Source: Lantana camara (lineage: Eukaryota > Streptophyta > Magnoliopsida > Lamiales > Verbenaceae). Taken from it: a stretch of 64,000 nucleotides of DNA. The DNA lies in NCBI GenBank assembly GCA_037501455.1, contig CM074862.1, positions 60,295,501-60,359,500 of the forward strand, read 5' to 3'. The notes under the pieces are model-generated. The model had not been told where the DNA came from. It made no database searches and saw only the letters and a program-made list of their open reading frames with translations. Positions 33,387 through 45,510 of this stretch are shown piece after piece. Made by a program: the position numbers and the translations under genes. How positions within the stretch are numbered: the stretch's first letter is position 1; each line of letters begins with the position of its first letter.

Positions 33387-34419
33387 TATGCATGTTTAAG
33401 CTATGATTATGGCTTTATGGAAGTTTTTGGATCTTCTGGAATGGGTATAAGTATAAGCGTATATAAGCTTAAGATTTTAAACCATTTTATACGTTTATGT
33501 TTTGAGCGAGTTGGGCCCTGAAATATGGGAATTTGGTTCGTTATGGGTAAGGAATGCCCGAGATGGCAAGGGTCGTCGGGTTTAGCTTGTGCGTGGTTCC
33601 CTTTGAGATATTCACATACGACTTATGGAGGTTGAGAAGGCGTGGTATCTTGAGCCCTAGGTTGATAATCGGGGAAGGCATATCGTGGGTTAGAGACCCC
33701 GTATGTTTTTGGTAATGTAGGTGGAGAGGGTTTGATTCCCGAAACACCATGGTTGTGAGGTTGGATTATGTTTATGATTTTGTTTTTTATGTTATGATTT
33801 GAGAAGTTAGTAGAAGTCCGTACTCGCCGGAGGTTTATTTATGTTATGCTTTGATAGATTATGAGTTGAGACAGGTTCTTTTATGTATATTACGTATCTT
33901 TTGAAAAATGCTTTGGTATGCAAAACCCTAGCCTCGATTCATGACTATCCTTTTGATATATGCTTTGTTACTTATACTTATACATGTGTGGGTGTGCGTT
34001 TGACCCCCTCATTCTGTCGAGTTGTAGTCTGACCCCTCTCTTTTCCCACCTTCAGTGCAGGTTGTTTCGAGCTAAGCAGGGAAGTGCGAGTCTCAGTCTT
34101 GTACTTGTATGTCTAGGTCGAGTTGCATTCACGTTTCCTGCTTTTAGATACTCCTCTTATGTATTTGATATTCTGGCTTGTATATTTTGGAGAATTATGG
34201 ATATTCGTATATGTTTGAGCTCTTTAGATCTTTTTGATGCTTCTGCATATTTATATGTTTGTTTTGTGCACTCTGTTCAAGTTTTAGCCCCGCTTAGCCT
34301 AGTGTGTGAGTGTAGGTTCCTGTTCGCTTAGAATTGGACTCATGTATGGAGGTCCATTTCATATGTGTGTTCGGGTTTAGGTTAGGGGGATGTGGTGGCC
34401 CACAGTTCCGGGCGTTACA
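33387..34419 (+). repeat. 5' LTR of element G, right part
   Basis: This continues 21506-23207 after the Tekay insertion and ends GGGCGTTACA at 34419. It has a CTCGCCGGAG motif near 33825 and a decayed CAGTC/GACTG hairpin at about 34014-34034. The 123-codon ORF at 33960-34331 has no recognisable family. Confidence 0.87.
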
Positions 34420-34427
34420 TCTTAAAG

Positions 34428-34439
34428 TGGTATCAGAGC
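34428..34439 (+). other. Primer-binding site of element G
   Basis: TGGTATCAGAGC lies 8 bases after the G LTR. It marks this LTR as the 5' LTR. Confidence 0.85.
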
Positions 34440-34613
34440 TCTCGGTTACAAAACTGGAGCTCTAGAGTCGTGTGGGTCTGTCTAGGTCGTACGGCTTAGG
34501 ATAACGTGATTATGTGCATTTATGTGATTATTTGATTATTATCTTGTTAATTGTGCACATAAACATGTATTGACCCGCACGCATATGAATGGAAATCTTT
34601 GATTTTGCAGAAA

Positions 34614-35879
34614 CATACCTCCTAGAAGACATCACCACCGGGATAGATCTCCTGAACAACGTCATCACTAGGATCATTCCCTGCAACAAGAAAACAATAA
34701 TCCACCACCACCACCACAAATGGACCCCAGGAATTTCATGGAAAGATTAGCTGTATTCTTGGAGCAGAGAGCTCAGGAAAGGAATAACGCCGCTCATGCC
34801 AGGAATCATGGAGGGAATGCTATTACCGCCATTCTCTGAGAGTTTAAAAATAAGAGTTTACCGATTTTCGTTGGTGGAAATGATGTTCAAGCGGAGGAGT
34901 GCTTCATTCAAACTAACCAGATATGGGGTCTTATACCTTGTGGCTCGATGGAAAAGTTACAGTGCACCCTCACGATGATACAGGGACAGGCATATAGTTG
35001 GTGGAGAGCGTATAGGTGAGATTGGAAGCTACTGGAGAGGAGATTACTTGGGATGTCTTCGAGCAGGAATTCAAGAATAAGTATATTCTGAAAGCTACCC
35101 GAAGCAAATGTTTAAGAGAGGTTATGGATCTCAAGCAAGGGGGAATGTCCATGACAGATTATATCAACGAGTTTGAATTAGAGCTTCTCAATTTCTCCAG
35201 GATCTTCCTGAAGATATGAAAGATGCTTGGAAGTAGCTAATACGAACACGTGGGCGAAAGTGACCGATAAAGCCTTGAGAGTTGAGGATAGGGTGGTTCT
35301 CAGGAGAATGAGTTCGCATGTAGGACAGGTTTCGAGTTCAAGGAGTTCTAACAAGTTCGGGGGAGAGGCCGGCGTTTCAAGCTTTTCCCCAAACTAAGCC
35401 TCAGTACAAACAGCCCCAACTCGCGGGACCGAACCAACCAAAGCAACCTTTGGCTCTTCCGGCTCTCCCTAAAGTTTAATGTACATATTGTAAAGGCCCT
35501 CATCATGTGGACAACTGTTTTAGGCTTCATAAGAGATGCTTTGTTTGTGGGTCACCCGATCACATAGTGAGCACGTGCCCAAAAAGAAGGATAATCAGAG
35601 GCCCGCAATCCAGGCTAGGGCTTATGCTTTAGGCGGTGAGGAAGAGGAAGCTGCAGAGATCGACCCGAATACTGTGATTGAAGGTACCATTAGCATTTAT
35701 GGCACTACATTGCATGCATTGTTTGATCCCGGGGCTACTCATTCTTTTATTTCCCGGGATATTATTGATTCTATGTGCTTGCCTATATCTCTCTGTGCAC
35801 ATGATTACGTGGTTAGTTCTCCCCTTGGGGGTAGTATGGTAACTTACAGGTTGTATAGTGGGTGTCCTGTGAGCTTCGA
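34614..35879 (+). pseudogene. Decayed gag-protease of element G
   Basis: Fragments of a Ty3/gypsy gag are visible in shifting frames. They include NNPPPPPQMDPRNFMERLAV near 34700, GEEITWDVFEQEFKNKYI near 35031 and LKQGGMSMTDYINEFE near 35133. A double zinc knuckle follows (CTYCKGPHHVDNC and CFVCGSPDHIVSTC, about 35481-35580), then a protease N-terminus with EIDPNTVIEGTISIYG and [10 protein letters not shown] (catalytic Asp at 35724). Several stops and frameshifts break gag. The element ends abruptly about 50 codons after the active site, where element J begins. No RT, RNase H or integrase of G is in the window. It is close in sequence to the intact Tekay-like polyprotein. Confidence 0.9.
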
Positions 35880-35891
35880 CATAACGCCCCG
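35880..35891 (+). repeat. First bases of the J 5' LTR, left of the N2 insertion
   Basis: CATAACGCCCCG matches the LTR start TGTAACGCCCCG with its first two bases altered. The last five bases, CCCCG, are duplicated at 45511-45515 by the N2 insertion. Confidence 0.6.
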
Positions 35892-38800
35892 TGTAACACC
35901 CGGGACGATAGGCGCCACATCCCCCGCACTATGAGTCTAGTCCACACATGAAATAGATAGTTCAGCATGAACCAGACTCATAGCGAACGGGTGACAAAAT
36001 AAAAACAACCTTGCTAGGCGGAAACTAACCCCGTACCATATAATCAAAATGCTGTGCGGAAGCATTAATGTGCAATTCATAGATTTCAGCAAAGGCTACA
36101 AGCTCGAATTTCCAATACATAAAATTAAATCCATCATGCATCCTAACAACGGGTTCAACTAAGCACACAACCTGTCCCGAATCAATATCCAATAATTCCA
36201 TAACTAGCACAAAGGCCCAATTACATAAGAATATCCAATTAGAACATAATAATGTAAGATGTGACTCGAGTGTACAAGTGATCTAACAAAAGAAGTAAAA
36301 CTTGACCTCCGCCTAGCAAAACCTGCAAGAAACTGAGAAGTGGGAAAGAGGGGTCAGTCTCTAGAAGACTGAGTGAGCAGGAGCGATACATATACTATAG
36401 AAACATGCACATGCAAGTCATAAATTCCGAGCAAGGTTTTATTTAAAGTTAGTTCCTAAAAGGGCAAAAGAATGACTCAGCAATGCTCAGACTTTACGAC
36501 TATTCATATTAAATTCATTAAGTTCGTAAATCATATTCAATCAATAAGGCTCGGCGAGTGAGCGTGCACAATCTCCAACCAAACTCCGACCGTGTACGAC
36601 AAATATCATTAATACATTAAATAGGTGATCATGCAATATATCATAATACACTCAGATCACATATCATGTCCTAAATATATTGTTTGGGCAATCCGATGCC
36701 CGGCCTTCCCGCACAGTGCCTATCAATCAATAATCAATCAATCAATCAGTCAATCATTTTCAATCATAAATAAGTTCCAACCTTCTTCCTCCGGGTGGTG
36801 GACGGGCTTGCAAGACCCGGCCACCTCATGCATTGACCCAGGGGGGGTACATGAATCCCCCAAGGGCGCTCAGCTACCATTCCACACTAATCTCCTAGCG
36901 AGGTCCGGTCTCTGTTAAATGGTTGGGACTAGCACATGGGATCATCGTCGGCCCTTGCCTCCCCGGGTAGCCACATGTGCTAGATCCCGGGCCCCTGCAT
37001 TCATTCATGTTCTCGCCAAAACATTCAATTCATGAGAAACATAATACATTTATAACATACTTATTCCCTTTCATAATCATTGAGAAAAGATTTACTCGAT
37101 GACTCCATTTGAAAACAATATATAGATATACATAGGTTTTTGGCCAAAACTTGTCACATAAGGTTGTAGGGTTTAATACATATCTAGAACGAAAACACCC
37201 TCACCTGGAAGATGACGATACAAGGATACAAGCTAGGCCGTGAGCCTATCGATCACGATATCTCCACCCTGGAGATGAACTGTACAAGAGAAAGACATAA
37301 TGTGTACTCGTGAGAAACGACTCAATATGAAACCAATTAGGACGCACGGCATTAACATGAGGTGTTCGTGAAATTCTATGTCATGTTTCAATATACAATA
37401 GATCATAAGATGTCATGAGTTGATGTGATCATGTTCATGCACACCAATAAAGCCATTTAGACACATACATGTTTTAATCATTCAATTCATAATATATTAC
37501 AATACATGTTAACAAGGCATATGGATCAATTAGGCATGTATATAATGCATATAAGTCACATAAGGTGTCTAGGAGGTGCAAGGAAGGCGATAGAACGAGT
37601 TTAGGCCAAGTTTAGCAAAAGTTAGGAAAAGTTGACAATTTACGAAGATGCGCAAGCTGTAGAAAATTGGGTATAACTTGAGTTTGACAAATTGGAATTA
37701 CATTTTGCTTGTTGGAGGTGAAACTAGACACATAGATGTTTTCAAGGATATGTGGCACGAATCATGGTTCAAAGCGAGGTGAAAATGACGTAGGTTCGAA
37801 GTTGGATGAACGCAGATTGTCGAAGAAGTGGCGACACCAAAATTAATTGATCATATCTCATAAATGAGAAAATTTATTAAGATGATTCTAATTGGAGGAT
37901 GTTCTAGACTTCAAGAGGTTTCCTTGGGTTCAAAAATCAGGTCAATCCGAGTTCGTATGAGGGAGAACGAAGCAAAACAATATCAGGCTGAAACAGGGGA
38001 GGGTCCAACGTTTCTGCATCAAATCCACCCCCGTGGATTTTTCCTTTTGGAAAAATCCACCCTCGTGGATTTAGGTCAGTGGCGAAAAAAATGCAGAAAA
38101 CAGGGCACAAACGCGGGAGAAGACCAAAAATCACCAAAACACCTCAAAACTCAACCCAAATCACTTAAAACATGCAATATACCATGTAGGAACATTAAAT
38201 ACAAGTTTAGGACAATTAAGAACACATTAATTCACAAACCCATCAAATATAAATACATATACATACACCTATGTACACATATATACACACACATACTCTT
38301 GCTCCAAGAATTGAAACAACCAAGTATAAAACTCATGGAATAACATGTATTCATGTATTTTCACACAAGAAGTCAAGTTATAAAGCAAGAATCATAAAAC
38401 CCTATTATCACCCAACATATTCATATTTATATATATACACACATATACCTTGGAAAGGAAGAAGAAGAGGAAGAAACGGTTGAAGCTTGAATTCTTGGAT
38501 AAAACTTGATGAAATTCCCTTGTCTCCTTGTTTGGTAGCTTGGATCGATCAAAAGAAAAAGAGGGAAGAAGTTGGGAGCCCTTGTTTTTGCTAGAAGAAA
38601 TGAAAGAAGAAGAATGAGATTGTGGAGTGGGGGTTTGGATCGTGTATATGGAGAGGGAGAAGAGAAGAATTTGCACTTTGGTCCTTTGAGAATTTAAGTG
38701 ATTCAATTAGGACCCCAAGGTTTGGTAGGTGAATAATTGAGGTCCAATTAAAAGTTCTATTGAGTCCAAGGATTTCATATAATTTCAAATAAGTGCATAA

Positions 38801-39024
38801 GTGAAATAAATATTTAATTGGCAATTAAGCATGTTAAAACAAATTCAAATAGCATAATCAAATAAATCATCTAAGTCATATTAGTCACATGATAGCAATT
38901 TAGTTCACGAAATTAATATGTTAAACGATCACTTAACAATTAAAACACATAAATGTCACATAACTCTCAGTCTAAACCCACTCGTGATGTCATACCTGTA
39001 TGGCCGAAAAGTCGGGGCGTTACA
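35892..39024 (-). repeat. 3' LTR of N2
   Basis: On the minus strand it starts TGTAACGCCCCGA and ends CGGGTGTTACA. It carries a TCAGTC/GACTGA hairpin at 36354-36372, a GGAG-loop hairpin at 36882-36903, a CCCGGAGGAAGAAGG block near 36787-36801, a two-copy palindrome cassette at 38021-38072 and a donor-like site at about 38448. The 159-codon ORF at 37864 occurs in both LTRs only because the LTRs are duplicates. Confidence 0.96.
38021..38072 (-). repeat. Palindrome cassette, AAATCCAC...GTGGATTT type
   Basis: Two 20-bp units, 38021-38040 and 38053-38072, have 8-bp arms AAATCCAC/GTGGATTT around CCCC or CCTC centres. The spacer itself is palindromic (TTTTCC/GGAAAA). The other LTR has the same pair at about 44507-44558. 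Confidence 0.88.
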
Positions 39025-39026
39025 AC

Positions 39027-39060
39027 CTCTCCCCCTTAAGAAGGACCTGTCCCCAGGTCC
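39027..39060 (-). other. 3' hairpin and polypurine tract of N2
   Basis: On the minus strand GGACCT and AGGTCC (39043-39060) pair around loop GGGGAC. The tract AAGGGGGAGAG follows, two bases short of the LTR at 39024. Confidence 0.85.
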
Positions 39061-39242
39061 ACTGCCTTGATTCTGAACTTTGTGTAACTTTCCCGTGTTC
39101 ATCCCACGCGGGTTAGCAACTCCCCGTCAGGAATTAGTTCGGAAAAGGTCTTCAAGCAACAAGTGGTCTTCAATTGCTGTTAAATCACGACCCTTAACTC
39201 ACCGAAGCCTAAGCACTCGAAAGTCTAATCAGGGCAAGTAAT

Positions 39243-39346
39243 GAAAGAGCCCCGTCTTTCGAACAACAAGGAGAGAACCCCGTCTCTCACAAGCAACAAC
39301 GAGAGAACCCCGTCTCTCGGACAACAACGAGAGAACCCCGTCTCTC
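39243..39346 (-). repeat. Four 28-bp-spaced hairpins in N2
   Basis: Units at 39243-39260, 39271-39288, 39301-39318 and 39329-39346 have 6-bp arms around a CCCCG centre (CGGGG on the minus strand). Three have arms GAGAGA/TCTCTC; the first has GAAAGA/TCTTTC, a matched change. The loop equals that of several N1 hairpins. Confidence 0.87.
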
Positions 39347-42300
39347 AAACTCTCGAAACAACAACTAAATAAACAATCATGCCACAACCACACAGGAAAC
39401 AAGTAGGAGTTATCAAATACATCGAGAATCAATCATACAAGAACAATTAATACAACAAGTAATCCAAGCACTTAGCTTCTTAAAATTTTTCGAAATAAAG
39501 TTGTATGTATGTATATGCCATGGATGCTAAATGTACCGTTCACCGATGCTCGAGAATCTTATATTGTAGTAATCCGATTCAACACTTGATTCCTTCCATT
39601 GTGTCAGGCATTGCAATCCCCGATGTACTCAATACTTAAATAACCACCCGATCTTCATCACATAATCTTTTCCCTTATCTTCTCTAAACACCATAGTCCG
39701 AAGCTCTAATTTTTAGTGCGCACTTGATCTTAACCCAATTAGCTCGTTGTCCACCTCGATTAGGATTCGGCCTTCTTAGTTGTTCAAATTAGCCTTTAAA
39801 TGCTTAAGTTCTAACCTCCAACTTGAATACTAGAGTTAATCTTTAGTAGCTCAATTTCCATTCTCCAATCCTAATAACTTCCCCCGATTAATCCTGGAAA
39901 AACGCCCAACGAGATGATAACCCATCTTTCATGTTGTGTGTTTTCCTTCTAAGTATTCCTCTTCCAAAGTAACTCTTATTTTCATCACTTAAGTTGATTC
40001 TAACTTCATCTATCATGGAATATGACGATCCGATTAGCTTCCATTTTACCCAATACTTTTCTTGCCAATCCTTAAAATTCCTTCACGGTCCCATGTCTCC
40101 AAGCTGAAGACACGTTATGCCATCTACGATCCTTTTAATCTTGGAAGATTTAACTTGTAAGTCTCATAACGAGAAATCAACGAGGTTGATTCTTAAACTG
40201 AAGTTGCCAACGATCATTCTTTTACCTTATCTTAACGTTTCAATTTCCAAGTACTCCTTAACTCCACATCTTCATCTCTTGGAGCACTAGTCTCTTCTAA
40301 TACCATTTTCGAGACTTCATTCACCTTGGTCTTTGAAATTCCATTAAATGTTAGACCTTCCATTCCATCTCATATCGCCTTTGTAGACTCCCGTTACCTG
40401 TGGATTCTTGCATTTCCGTTGTTCCTTTTTGAAGTGACCTGTTCGAGCATAACCGTGGATTTAAATCATCTTCTGGGTCGGCTCTCCCCCTTAAGAGATT
40501 CTATCTCAACCCTTTGAACTTGTTCTATCACTTATGGAATATAGGATTCCCAACTTCTTAACTTCAGCTTCCTTGGTATAAAGGTCTTAGTTAAGCTACT
40601 TGTCCGGTGGCATTATTCATATTTACGTTGAAGTGATTGGTAGAGATAACTACCTACTTCTTCTATTCTACCCTCCAGCTCTATTTTCCCGAGCCTTGAT
40701 ATTTCCTCTTTCCTTTTGCTCCACACACTTTACAATCCAATAGTCCTCTTATCTCAATTTGGATGTGGCTCGATCGGAGTAACACTTGAGGAATGGAGTG
40801 GAGAAAGTTCCTATCAATTAAACACTAAACCATGCATGTTGGATTAAGATGCCAATGCACATAACCAACATATAAGGATGCAACACATTAGAGCAAGCAC
40901 TTAATGTAAAGATCTATGCACACATACAAAAATATAGAACAGTAAATAATTTAAAGCGATGTATGATGCGCGTGCCATGAATATATTAAACCTGTCACCG
41001 TGGCGATAAGCTTGAGCTTAGATAGTTGTTCTCCATTTCCTTATGTAAAGGCTTGCCTCGAACTTATTGATCATGGCTTGTTTACCCACGGTCTTCTAAA
41101 TCCTTAAAATGTTCTTGTATCAACTTGTGTTTTGCCATTGCCCGATCTTGCCATTCTTGATTCTAAAGTCTTCTATGGTCACGGAATTGGGTATTTCGAT
41201 CCTTTCCCGAAATTGGATTTCCAATTGTTGTCGGAATCTTCATCTTGATTTTCACTCCATTTGAAGTTTTCTTGACTTATACTTTACGAATTTATATCAA
41301 TGGAATGCACTCGCCCTCCAATTGTTTACGCTTGGTTTTATAATCTCCTCCAAAGGTTCTTTGTCTTCCTTTATCATTTCCATTTATTGCTCCATATCTC
41401 TGTGCTGCTCGACTTTCTTTATCTTCTCCAAATTCGATTCCTACCTTGTCCGGAGCCCAAGTATCCCAAGTCATCACTCATTTTCCTTTGTTCCCCGGAC
41501 TTAATTTCTAATGCATTTGGTTTATTTGAAAGCTATTCCTTGCAAATTTGTGTTGCTCACCATTCATTGACCCTATTATTCTTCAAACTTGATTTGTAAT
41601 AGCTTGATTTTCTTGGAAGCCCATCCTCAAGATCTTCATTGCTCACTTATCAAGAAACATATTTTACCTTGGATCCTCTTGGTTATCATCGCCCTTTCAT
41701 CGATCCAAACCTCGAAATAAAATACCCTTGAAGTTTTCCTTCGCTTCTTTCTTGAATTAAGTAATCCTAAGGAACCGGTTGATTAACCCTGGTAATGTAG
41801 GTGCATGTGTTGATCTTGTGAATGGTAGACGTCGCACACCCACTACTATCCTTTCGAATGCTCATCACTTCTTGGTAGTACTTGTCAATTATTCCCGCAA
41901 GTTGAGTTTTCCATCTCGGATTCCATCACCCGGATCATGGCCCGATTAAAGAAGGTCAGGACTCTCAAATTCTTGTATAAAATCCCCGGTACATCCCTTA
42001 CATCCTCCATGCTTGAAAGTAGGGCTCATGATGAGTTATTGTGATCGGGAGAATTGGCCGTGGTTTGATGTTGTAAGAATATCCTAAAATCACAACTTAT
42101 CTCAATTATGAATGCATGCCGGTTAGTAAGTGCATATGACACGTAGTTAGCATCAAAAGCACTTATTAATGCAAAATGCAACACTTAAATTAATAAAATT
42201 TAAGTTAAACACAGTTAATAATAAAATTTCCACGTCAAATTTCAATAACAATGCTCATGATCAATGCGGTGCACACGTTGACATGTTGTTCCTAAGCCGT

Positions 42301-42357
42301 TCGACCTATACTTGACATGACATGACACGACACAAAGAACCCCGGTTTTGCAACCGG

Positions 42358-42369
42358 GCTCTGATACCA
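42358..42369 (-). other. Primer-binding site of N2
   Basis: The minus strand reads TGGTATCAGAGC, 8 bases after the 5' LTR (which ends at 42378 on this strand). Confidence 0.9.
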
Positions 42370-42377
42370 CTTAAGGA

Positions 42378-45300
42378 TGTAACACCCGGGACGATAGGCG
42401 CCACATCCCCCGCACTATGAGTCTAGTCCACACATGAAATAGATAGTTCAGCATGAACCAGACTCATAGCGAACGGGTGACAAAATAAAAACAACCTTGC
42501 TAGGCGGAAACTAACCCCGTACCATATAATCAAAATGCTGTGCGGAAGCATTAATGTGCAATTCATAGATTTCAGCAAAGGCTACAAGCTCGAATTTCCA
42601 ATACATAAAATTAAATCCATCATGCATCCTAACAACGGGTTCAACTAAGCACACAACCTGTCCCGAATCAATATCCAATAATTCCATAACTAGCACAAAG
42701 GCCCAATTACATAAGAATATCCAATTAGAACATAATAATGTAAGATGTGACTCGAGTGTACAAGTGATCTAACAAAAGAAGTAAAACTTGACCTCCGCCT
42801 AGCAAAACCTGCAAGAAACTGAGAAGTGGGAAAGAGGGGTCAGTCTCTAGAAGACTGAGTGAGCAGGAGCGATACATATACTATAGAAACATGCACATGC
42901 AAGTCATAAATTCCGAGCAAGGTTTTATTTAAAGTTAGTTCCTAAAAGGGCAAAAGAATGACTCAGCAATGCTCAGACTTTACGACTATTCATATTAAAT
43001 TCATTAAGTTCGTAAATCATATTCAATCAATAAGGCTCGGCGAGTGAGCGTGCACAATCTCCAACCAAACTCCGACCGTGTACGACAAATATCATTAATA
43101 CATTAAATAGGTGATCATGCAATATATCATAATACACTCAGATCACATATCATGTCCTAAATATATTGTTTGGGCAATCCGATGCCCGGCCTTCCCGCAC
43201 AGTGCCTATCAATCAATAATCAATCAATCAATCAGTCAATCATTTTCAATCATAAATAAGTTCCAACCTTCTTCCTCCGGGTGGTGGACGGGCTTGCAAG
43301 ACCCGGCCACCTCATGCATTGACCCAGGGGGGGTACATGAATCCCCCAAGGGCGCTCAGCTACCATTCCACACTAATCTCCTAGCGAGGTCCGGTCTCTG
43401 TTAAATGGTTGGGACTAGCACATGGGATCACCGTCGGCCCTTGCCTCCCCGGGTAGCCACATGTGCTAGATCCCGGGCCCCTGCATTCATTCATGTTCTC
43501 GCCAAAACATTCAATTCATGAGAAACATAATACATTTATAACATACTTATTCCCTTTCATAATCATTGAGAAAAGATTTACTCGATGACTCCATTTGAAA
43601 ACAATATATAGATATACATAGGTTTTTGGCCAAAACTTGTCACATAAGGTTGTAGGGTTTAATACATATCTAGAACGAAAACACCCTCACCTGGAAGATG
43701 ACGATACAAGGATACAAGCTAGGCCGTGAGCATATCGATCACGATATCTCCACCCTGGAGATGAACTGTACAAGAGAAAGATATAATGTGTACTCGTGAG
43801 AAACGACTCAATATGAAACCAATTAGGACGCACGGCATTAACATGAGGTGTTCGTGAAATTCTATGTCATGTTTCAATATACAATAGATCATAAGATGTC
43901 ATGAGTTGATGTGATCATGTTCATGCACACCAATAAAGCCATTTAGACACATACATGTTTTAATAATTCAATTCATAATATATTACAATAAATGTTAACA
44001 AGGCATATGGATCAATTAGGCATGTATATAATGCATATAATTCACATAAGGAGTCTAGGAGGTGCAAGGAAGGCGATAGAACGAGTTTAGGCCAAGTTTA
44101 GCAAAAGTTAGGAAAAGTTGACAATTTACGAAGATGCGCAAGCTGTAGAAAATTGGGTATAACTTGAGTTTGACAAATTGGAATTACATTTTGCTTGTTG
44201 GAGGTGAAACTAGACACATAGATGTTTTCAAGGATATGTGGCACGAATCATGGTTCAAAGCGAGGTGAAAATGACGTAGGTTCGAAGTTGGATGAACGCA
44301 GATTGTCGAAGAAGTGGCGACACCAACATTAATTGATCATATCTCATAAATGAGAAAAGATATTAAGATGATTCTAATTGGAGGATGTTCTAGACTTCAA
44401 GAGGTTTCCTTGGGTTCAAAAATCAGGTCAATCCGAGTTCGTATGAGGGAGAACGAAGCAAAACAATATCAGGCTGAAACAGGGGAGGGTCCAACGTTTC
44501 TGCATCAAATCCACCCCCGTGGATTTTTCCTTTTGGAAAAATCCACCCTCGTGGATTTAGGTCAGTGGCGAAAAAAATGCAGAAAGCAGGGCACAAACGC
44601 GGGAGAAGACCAAAAATCACCAAAACACCTCAAAACTCAACCCAAATCACTTAAAACATGCAATATACCATGTAGGAACATTAAATACAAGTTTAGGACA
44701 ATTAAGAACACATTAATTCACAAACCCATCAAATATAAATACATGTACATACACCTATGTACACATATATACACACACATACTCTTGCTCCAAGAATTGA
44801 AACAACCAAGTATAAAACTCATGGAATAACATGTATTCATGTATTTTCACACAAGAAGTCAAGTTATAAAGCAAGAATCATAAAACCCTATTATCACCCA
44901 ACATATTCATATATATATATATACACACATATACCTTGGAAAGGAAGAAGAAGAGGAAGAAACGGTTGAAGCTTGAATTCTTGGATAAAACTTGATGAAA
45001 TTCCCTTGTCTCCTTGTTTGGTAGCTTGGATCGATCAAAAGAAAAAGAGGGAAGAAGTTGGGACCCCTTGTTTTTGCTAGAAGAAATGAAAGAAGAAGAA
45101 TGAGATTGTGGAGTGGGGGTTTGGATCGTGTATATGGAGAGGGAGAAGAGAAGAATTTGCACTTTGGTCCTTTGAGAATTTAAGTGATTCAATTAGGACC
45201 CCAAGGTTTGGTAGGTGAATAATTGAGGTCCAATTAAAAGTTCTATTGAGTCCAAGGATTTCATATAATTTCAAATAAGTGCATAAGTGAAATAAATATT

Positions 45301-45510
45301 TAATTGGCAATTAAGCATGTTAAAACAAATTCAAATAGCATAATCAAATAAATCATCTAAGTCATATTAGTCACATGATAGCAATTTAGTTCACGAAATT
45401 AATATGTTAAACGATCACTTAACAATTAAAACACATAAATGTCACATAACTCTCAGTCTAAACCCACTCGTGACGTCATACCTGTATGGCCGAAAAGTCG
45501 GGGCGTTACA
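42378..45510 (-). repeat. 5' LTR of N2
   Basis: Near-identical copy of 35892-39024, including both palindromes (about 44507-44558), the GGAG-loop hairpin and the TCAGTC/GACTGA hairpin (about 42840-42858). TSD CCCCG follows at 45511. Confidence 0.96.

Larger units (their letters stand above)
39025..42377 (-). other. Internal region of N2
   Basis: Read on the minus strand from 42377: primer-binding site, a leader resembling that of J, about 2 kb in which I recognise nothing, a hairpin with a purine tract at 40482-40507, a protease relic at 39510-39553, four hairpins at 39243-39346, and a final hairpin and purine tract at 39027-39060. The relic reads VNGTFSIHGIYIQLYF and lacks the catalytic motif. 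Small ORFs of 60-99 codons here show no family. Confidence 0.8.
35892..45510 (-). mobile_element. N2: coding-poor long-LTR retrotransposon inserted in the J LTR
   Basis: Two 3133-bp LTRs (35892-39024 and 42378-45510) flank 3353 bp of internal sequence on the minus strand. TSD CCCCG is at 35887-35891 and 45511-45515. The primer-binding site is at 42358-42369 and the purine tract at about 39027-39039. I count about 15 differences between the LTRs (about 0.5%), so insertion was recent. Internal sequence shows no gag, RT or integrase, only a short protease relic. It must have used enzymes supplied by another element. Its leader resembles that of J, so J and N2 belong to one family or to sister families. 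Confidence 0.96.

Noticed and set aside
33960..34331. 123-codon ORF with hydrophobic stretches, possibly a membrane protein
   Set aside because: It lies in the G LTR across the CAGTC hairpin zone, with no homologous frame in related LTRs.
37864..38343. 159-codon ORF, repeated at 44350-44829
   Set aside because: Both copies are in N2 LTRs, it overlaps the palindrome cassette and low-complexity sequence, and it matches no family I know.
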